Source of the DNA: Erythroxylum novogranatense
Taxonomy: Eukaryota > Streptophyta > Magnoliopsida > Malpighiales > Erythroxylaceae
Reading direction: 5' to 3'
Length of the DNA stretch: 64,000 bases
NCBI GenBank assembly: GCA_029891385.1
Contig: CM057228.1
Location: forward strand, 49,885,783-49,949,782
Shown piece by piece: positions 57,953 to 64,000 of this stretch. Positions within the stretch are counted from its first letter, which is position 1; each line of letters begins with the position of its first letter. Below the pieces are notes generated by a model. It saw only the letters and a list, made by a program, of their open reading frames with translations. It was not told the DNA's origin and ran no database searches. Both the position numbers and the translations under genes were made by a program.

Positions 57953-60869
57953 TGTTGGCCCCTTAATGTGTTTTTTATTTTAGTTAAGCATGATTTAGTA
58001 ATTATGAGGTTTAGATAAGTTATTTTTTAGGAGTAAATTTGTTTTTGTACTTATATCTATGTTAGTAGAATTTATTTCATGGGTTAGTTGAAGTAAAGGT
58101 GGTAAATAAATGCACAAAGGGGTATTTTGGGTAGTTTACCTAAGGTTTAAAACACTAAGGCATTAAAGGAAGGGCAAGGTGGGCTTTTCTCATTCATTAA
58201 GGGTTAAATGGGAAAGGAAAGGTAGTGTTTTGGGTTAGAGAAGAAGAAAAACGTGAATAGGTGAAAAAAAAGAAGTGTTATACGAAAATCAAAGGTGAGA
58301 AAGAGAGGTTTCATTGAAGTTGAGGAAAGAATAGAGTTTTGGGTTAGGTTTCATCTTTTCTTAGTCTTAAAGAGAGAGTTTGAGGTTGCTTAAGAAGGGA
58401 AAAAGAAAGAGGAAGGGAAGAGCTTTCTTTAAAACTAATAATCTCATAAATTGGTGAAGATTCAAGGTAAGTTTGATTTTTATACTTGGGTTTATGGAAG
58501 GAGTTTTGGTTCATGAAGTTTAGGAAATACATGGGCTTTAGCAATCTAGAGTCAATTTCAATGAATTTGCTTTATGGGTTCTTAATTTTGAATTCCTATT
58601 GAATGGGAATTTTATCATTTATGAAGGAAATCAAGGAGGGGATCAAGAGAGGCAAGAGAAGCAAGACGAAAGACATCCTTAAACAAATTTCATAAACAAG
58701 AAAATTAAGGTGAGTTTCATTTTTATAGTTGAGTTAATGACCCATAAATGTCCTTCAATTAAATGTGATTTAATGATTTTTCAACTACCTTTTAATGTGC
58801 ATTTATTGTAATGTGCCACATGTTGTTGTGAGTGAATTTTGGGAATGATTTCTAATTGCTTCTCAATTGTTGTATTTGTTGCTTTTGAATGAGTTGAGAA
58901 ATGGCTTTGATGCTGGGTATAGGAATGTGGTTGTTGAATTGTGAAATGATGATGGGAATGTATATGAAATATGTCATGTTCATGAAGAGCAAGTTTATTT
59001 TTAAAATGTGCCAATTGAGCAAACTATTTTCAGTTCATGAATTACATGTTATGTGGATTTAGTGTAATCCACTCTAGAATGTCACGTGGACGTTGACCAA
59101 GATAAAGGCTTCTCCCATCTTCCCGCTAGTAGCACGAAGCTCCTCCATGGACTCCCTTAAGTTTACGACTACACAGGACCATTATGTGGAATTGTGTAGT
59201 TCGTCATGTTCACGGACTTACCCAAACTATTATGAAGTGCTTATGTGTTTACATGTGTTGACAAGCTTGATGAATGCATGACTTATGTGAGTTGTGAATT
59301 GGTTTGACAACTTGTGAATGTGAGAAATATATGTTTTATGGATTTACATGAGAATTTGCTTCGATTTTGAAGGTTTAAAATTGTTTTTCTTATTACTGAT
59401 TATAAAACTATTACCCACGAGCTTTAAGCTCACCCCTATTCCTTCCCATCTCTAGGTGACGAGCAAGAGATCGAGTGAAAGAGAATTGAGGCATCACTCC
59501 AAAAAAGGCTTTAGTTGCATTTTGAGCAAATGACTATTCATATATCTTTTCGTAATTTGGCTTTTTGAGATATTGAAGTATTGTAGCTGAAAATGCCCAC
59601 TAAATTTTGTAAAAACTCTTATATTTTGATGTTAATGAAGCATGTTGGTGTTTTGCTGATGATATGTCAAATTTGTTCATTGCATTTTTCAAGTTCTCCA
59701 TAAGGGTGAGATTTTGTGTTCTGGCTTTGAGGGAAATACTGTATTGATTTTGGCTGAATTGGATAAAGTTGTCTTCTTGAAAGTTGTAAATTATTTTCCC
59801 AGCTTTATAATGATATATAGTATGAAATTTTTGGACATTGGAATTGAAAGATATGATTATTAGAAGTTGGTGATGTTGCATAGGATGGACTTTCAGGACA
59901 GCTATTTTGTTTTAAAATGTTGACCCTTATAAAGGTAGTCAGAGTTGTAGATCTTTCTTTTAGCTTTCTACTGATATAAAGTTTGTAAATTTTGGAGTTC
60001 TGGATCAAAAATTATGGAAGTTTGAAGTCGGTGAAGAAAAAGGGTCGCAGGTCCACCCGAATGTTGCAGTCATGTATGTGCACAATCGCGACTTCACAGG
60101 ACCACCAGAATTTCGTGATCGTGCATGCGCATGATTGCGACTCTGCTAGATCACTCGAATATCGTGGTCGTGCATGTGGACGATCGTGACTTCCCTATTT
60201 GTCTAAGGAAGGCTATTTTCTCAACATACTTTGATAGTTTTATTATAACTTTTTATCTAGACCTCCAAATGACCTGATTTTTGAAGCATTGGATTTATAA
60301 CACATTCTTCTATCTCTCCAATAAAATTTATAGCTTTTGGTATTAAGTTGAAATTTTTTTGTAGAATCAAAGTGAGGGGATCGTTTGGAAGAATATGAGT
60401 TGGATATTTTTACTGAACATGCTTCAATAATTTGGTGATATCTTGACCTGTAGAGCTCCAAATTTGATGATTCTTATCTCTAAATAAACTAGAGAAATAA
60501 AACCAAAAATTCTATGCAGAAAAAAATTTTAATTCAATCCCTAAGACTTTCAATTTCTGGAGTGAAGTTAGGTATAGTGTACTATTTTATTACAATAGTA
60601 GTCCGAAAATGTTTGGGCTATAACTTTCAGATTTTTGAACCAAATTAAATGATTTTAATGTCTTTAGAAACTTAAGACATGGGGAAAAAATGTTCTGAAG
60701 AAGTTTAATTGAAATTCCTTTATGAGGTTTCCTAAAATCTATTCGGAAGTAGGAGAGATTAGTTCATTTTTGAGGTTTGACTGGTGTAGGCACGCCACCC
60801 TTGTGGGATGCGCATCTAGATGTCATGTAGGACATCGAGCACGTGACTTGCAAGGGCGGGGTCCCAACA
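57953..60869 (+). repeat. Solo LTR (~2.9 kb) inside element G
   Basis: Ends TGTTGGCCCC and GGGGTCCCAACA, perfect 5-bp copies TCAGC at 57948-57952 and 60870-60874. The outer dinucleotides extend into an inverted TGTTGG(G/C)/CCCAACA. Removal joins the integrase reading (TMGACML then NFEGDCDRH on the minus strand). It contains the CACGAGCTTTAAGCTCACCC word and three 50-bp tandem units. The plus direction is inferred from the purine-rich leader-like text GAGAAGAAGAAAAACGTG near 58240. Confidence 0.9.
60047..60197. repeat. Three 50-bp tandem units with CACGATCGTG-like palindromes
   Basis: Units start at about 60047, 60097 and 60147. Each reads AGGTCCACCCGAAT.TTG, then GTCGTGCATGTGCACAATCG-like text and GACT. 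They sit inside the solo LTR and raise local GC content. Similar palindromes occur near 56490 in the neighbouring solo LTR. Confidence 0.88.
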
Positions 60870-61440
60870 TCAGCATACAAGCTCCCATCGTATCCTCCAA
60901 TGTCTGAATCCTATGCTCTAACTGTCCATTCAACTAAGGGTGAAATGTAGCACTTAAATTTAGCTTAGTTCCCAAAGTTGTCTATAAACTTATCCAGAAT
61001 GGAGAAGTAAATCGTAGATCTCGATTTGATACAGTAGATATTGGAACCTCGTATAATGTCACAATCTCTTTAATATACAAATTGGCTAGCAAATCCAAGA
61101 AGTCTATCTTCTACAAGGAAAGAAATGAGTTGATTTAGTCAACCTATCCATAATCACCTAAATTGAATCATGTCTATGTCTAGTCCTTAGTAATGCTACC
61201 ATGAAATTCAGTAAAAGTTTCTCCTACTTACAAAATGAAATGGCTAAGGGTCTTAATTTCCTTGCTACTTCCTGATGTTTTACTTTAACCTGCTGACAAG
61301 TTAAACCCCTCAATACATAGTCTACTGCATCTTTCTTTATTGCAGGCCACCAGTAATAAGGTCTCAAGTTTCGATACATTTTTTGTAGTTCCAGGATGCA
61401 TATCATATAGTGCATTATAAGCTTCCTTCAAAATCTCCTC
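60870..61440 (-). pseudogene. Gypsy element G integrase head and core start
   Basis: Minus strand from 61440: ALYDMHPGTTKMYRNLRPYYWW-type text (61224-61415 is open) with KKDAVDYVLRGLTCQQVKVK, the H2C2 head in which the first Cys is now Gly or shifted. The core follows with a MDRLTKSTHFF-like trace, YIKEIV, VPISTVSNRDLRF (catalytic SDRD now SNRD), and GQLEHRIQTLEDTMGACM up to the TCAGC duplication. Several frameshifts. Confidence 0.82.
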
Positions 61441-61526
61441 TTATAATCCATTTACATTTGGCACACAAGCTTACCTCCCAATCATCAATGCTCTATCTGC
61501 TCTTACTAAAAAGTTAATCTCCTACC

Positions 61527-62192
61527 CTATTGCGCTCTCTTGCTCATATGCATTAGATAAGATGGTATCATTAGGAATTCCATGAATGTAGTTGGTGCAT
61601 TAGTCAAACCGAAAGGTATCATTAGGAATTTATAGTGGCTATACTGAGTACAAAAAGCTATCTTGGGAATATTGCCCTCAGCTATCCTTAACTGCCAGTA
61701 TCTTAATCTCAAGTCAATCTTGAAAAATATGATGGCTTCCCTCAGTTGATCTAAAAGATCATTTATCCTTGACAATTGGGTACTTGTTCATCACTGTCAC
61801 CCTGTTTAGTTATCGGTAATCCATGCATAGTCTCATACTATCATCCTTTTTTTCATAAACAACATTAGAGCTCCCTAAGGTGATGTGTTTGGTCTAATAA
61901 AGCTTTTTTCCAACAACTCCTCTAATTGCCTTTTTAACTCATGTAACTCAATAGTAGCCATCCTGTAAGGTGCAATAGAAATCATTGTAACCCTAGGCAT
62001 AGTCTCAATGGAGAAATCTATCTCCAATTGAGACAGTAAACTTGATAAATCATCTAAGAATACCTCAAGAAATTTCCTCACCATAAGAATATCCTCTAAT
62101 CCAGAACTTACCTCCCTCATATCTATAATATGAGCAACATATGCCTGACACCCATTCAATATCAACCATCTAGCAGTCGTGATCGAGATCAC
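61527..62192 (-). pseudogene. Gypsy element G reverse transcriptase, truncated
   Basis: Minus strand. 61875-62192 carries SSGLEDILMVRKFLEVFLDD, SQLEIDFSIETMPRVTMISI, APYRMATIELHELKRQLEEL and LEKSFIRPNTSP. Then a stop, a KKKDDSMRLCMDYR trace and the frame at 61527-61775 with [28 protein letters not shown] and [15 protein letters not shown]. The sequence then leaves the family before the catalytic FIDDILVYS motif and resumes with integrase text, so about 1 kb covering the polymerase active site and RNase H is deleted. Order and motifs fit a Del/Tekay-like chromovirus. Confidence 0.88.
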
Positions 62193-62980
62193 AAGACTTT
62201 ATGATCTCCTCCTTCTTATAACTATCTATTATAGCTTGATGTTGTGCCAACCATTCCATCCCAAGAATCACATCAAACTCCCTTAAATCTGTAACTATCA
62301 AGTTAAGTGAGAGCTCTATTCCACCAATCCAATTTGGTATTTCCCTTCTTATATTATTTACTACGACATATTCTTTTATTGGTAATGATACTCTAAGTTC
62401 ATATCCTAATAGGCTAACCTCCCCTAGAACTTTGGAGGCAAATTATAAGGAAATGTAAGAATGTGTAGATTCTAGGTCTACTAACACATAAGCTTTAATA
62501 TCAAACAATGAAATTTGTACCAAAAATGACATCATTGATTGCAAATGCCTCCTCCCTCATCATATGATATATCCTTGCTTGAGTTTGACCTTGTGCTAAC
62601 GATGTAACACTAGTACCCATACCCACTGCTAGTCCATATCCAACTCCTCTATAACCATCTTTGCCATCAGTTCTACCCAAACCTCTACTCAAACAAAGAC
62701 TTCGTTTTGACCATGTACCGTCTCCTTTGCCTAAACTCCCAAACTCCTCCCTATTATTAGACAATTCCTGTATAAGTGTCCCTAGTATTTATAAATATAA
62801 CATGCCTGACTGATCCCAGTAGGTCCCCAATATGGTCCTCCATGAAATCTCCCTCAGGTCGTATAACTTAGTAATCCTCTAACTCCTTTATTAAAAGATC
62901 CTCTAAACCTCTAACTAGCCCCTTTATTCGATCCAACTGATGGTGCATTAGCAATATTATGTTATCCTAAATCCCTACTG
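62193..62980 (-). pseudogene. Gypsy element G gag C-terminus and protease
   Basis: Minus strand. A decayed knuckle (ACYIYKY.GHLYRNC near 62770-62815) with one Cys lost, then GQTQARIYHMMREEAF (62501-62764) and the retropepsin region FDIKAYVLVDLESTHSYISL. Here the active-site DxGSTHSYI triad reads DLESTHSYI, so the Gly is replaced. Further downstream are LREFDVILGMEWLAQHQAII and KKEEIIKS. Beyond about 62820 only weak gag linker remains, fading near 62980. Confidence 0.8.
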
Positions 62981-62984
62981 TAAG

Positions 62985-63055
62985 TGCAAGTCGACTTGTA
63001 CATGGGGTAAGTCGACTTACACGTATTCAGTACCGATAAGTCGACTTATGCAAGG
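62985..63055. repeat. Three AAGTCGACTT palindromes
   Basis: Exact copies near 62990, 63008 and 63037 with TGTACATGG- and ATTCAGTACC-type spacers, closely resembling the array at 42545-42800. They lie immediately before a C-like LTR, in a different position from element C, where the array is in the leader. Confidence 0.9.
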
Positions 63056-63062
63056 ACGGTAC

Positions 63063-64000
63063 TGTTTATATTGTGTCCTAAAGGCAATCCCCTTTAGCGC
63101 GTTTTGTTCAAAGTCGTGTGCAGACTTTATGAATAAATAAAGAAAGGCATACTTCATTAATTTGATGTTCATGAACATTGTTTATGAATTGATTGGATCT
63201 TTAATCGAATTAATGAAGTCCATGATATATGATATAGCATGAAGGAAATTATGATGTGCTCATACTCCTGAGATTCCTATCATGTGCAATTATGTCAAGA
63301 TCTAAATTCTCCTAGTCATAGGATTAATGAGACCGACATCATTAATCCGGATAGACTAGCACATGTCATATTCCTTGATTGGATCAAGCGGTGGATCTCG
63401 TAAGCGTAAATATGAGATATTTAGAATTGACATGTGGATGCTTACTAGTGGTAGTAAGTTCATTGAATGACCCGCCATGAGATCATCACATGGATATCTT
63501 ATCTAAGTGTCGTTGATAATCTCATCATAGCAATGGTGCAAGTATCCTTAGACTTGAGGTACTCAAGGATATCTTGAATCCGATCCGTGCTTTGACTCCA
63601 TTCCTTGTTGCCTTCCGGAGGTAACTCATAGGGTGGTGCTTGGAGTGCACTTGAGGTATTCGAAGATAATTGAGTAGCCAATAAAGGATTCACCACTTCT
63701 GGATTAGAAGAAGAGATACCCATGGCCTCTTGTCGGGATCATTACTAAGGTTGGCCAGCATGTATGTCATGAAGAGTGTCTTCATTGACATATAAAGTAA
63801 TGAGTCCCAGGACGAGAACTGATATCACTTGGGCTAGACTCAGTCTAGTGAGAGTTGACACTTTGACCATACTCATAACCAAGTGGGGTATAGGATGGTG
63901 AAAGGACGAATTGCACGGTAATTGTCTATGGAAGGGTTCGTGATCTGGTTCGTGATGAATATATCAAACCGATTACTTTCCGGTCAATTGGGGGTCATGA
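63063..64000 (+). repeat. LTR related to element C, partial (runs off the window end)
   Basis: Begins TGTTTATATTGTGTCCTAAA and follows the reverse complement of the C LTRs through AATAAATAAAGAAAGGCATA, AATGAAGTCCATGATATATG and CAAGTGGGGTATA to CAATTGGGGGTCATGA at the window end. Clearly the same family but more diverged than the two C LTRs are from each other. No purine tract precedes it, so it is a 5' LTR or a solo LTR rather than a 3' LTR. The frame at 63499-63723 is an LTR shadow, not a gene. Confidence 0.8.

Noticed and set aside
62501..62764. 87-codon Gly/Arg-rich frame as an independent gene
   Set aside because: It is the gag-protease junction of gypsy element G (GQTQARIYHMMREEAF motif), in line with the protease and polymerase that follow.

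Overview
This 64 kb window is repeat-rich nuclear DNA of a flowering plant, most likely a eudicot; I cannot name the species. It is strongly AT-rich. I found no credible host gene, tRNA, rRNA, CRISPR array or bacterial-type operon. Almost everything recognisable is transposable-element sequence: LTR retrotransposons, solo LTRs, an L1-type LINE and non-autonomous DNA transposons, as expected of pericentromeric or other heterochromatic plant DNA. No element has intact open frames, so the coding entries are given as pseudogenes.

Layout. 1-5.4 kb: edge of a family-A LTR (minus), a Ty3/gypsy integrase remnant with its likely 3' LTR (plus), then a Tat/Athila-like gypsy RNase H-integrase remnant (minus) split by a solo family-A LTR. 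6.8-13.5 kb: a minus-strand family-A element, itself hit by a 1.9 kb solo LTR (target duplication GTCCT) and, in its LTR, by a small DNA transposon. 13.6-14.3 kb: minus-strand LINE scrap. 15.2-20.9 kb: a nearly full-length, decayed L1-type LINE (plus). 22.9-49.1 kb: a four-deep nest. A copia gag/protease relic (minus) was split by a family-A element (23589-48715, TSD AATTT). The 3' LTR of that element took in a hAT-like element (28175-29982, TSD AGTGCAGC) and a copia element B (30281-47933). B was in turn split inside its reverse-transcriptase YVDD region by copia element C (36391-45583, TSD GCAGT, minus strand). 50.6-52.0 kb: a DNA transposon with long inverted repeats and an extremely AT-rich core. 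52.3-53.1 kb: a second hAT-like fragment. 53.2-63.0 kb: a minus-strand Ty3/gypsy (Del/Tekay-like) polyprotein relic interrupted by two solo LTRs of about 3 kb each. 63.06 kb to the end: start of an LTR related to that of C.

The strongest result is that most insertion boundaries resolve to the base. TG...CA ends, target-site duplications, primer-binding sites, polypurine tracts and uninterrupted paralogous or protein-coding empty sites all agree. LTR-LTR differences counted by eye fall from outer to inner element (about 10%, 5-6%, 4%), matching the nesting order. Family A looks like a non-autonomous LTR family. It has a tRNA-Asp-type primer site and one acidic gag-like frame, but no polymerase region. 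Its in-frame stops look like C-to-T decay.

Unexplained stretches are 5371-6834, 14301-15247, 20940-22879 and 49091-50602. No new defence, metabolic or regulatory system can be supported.
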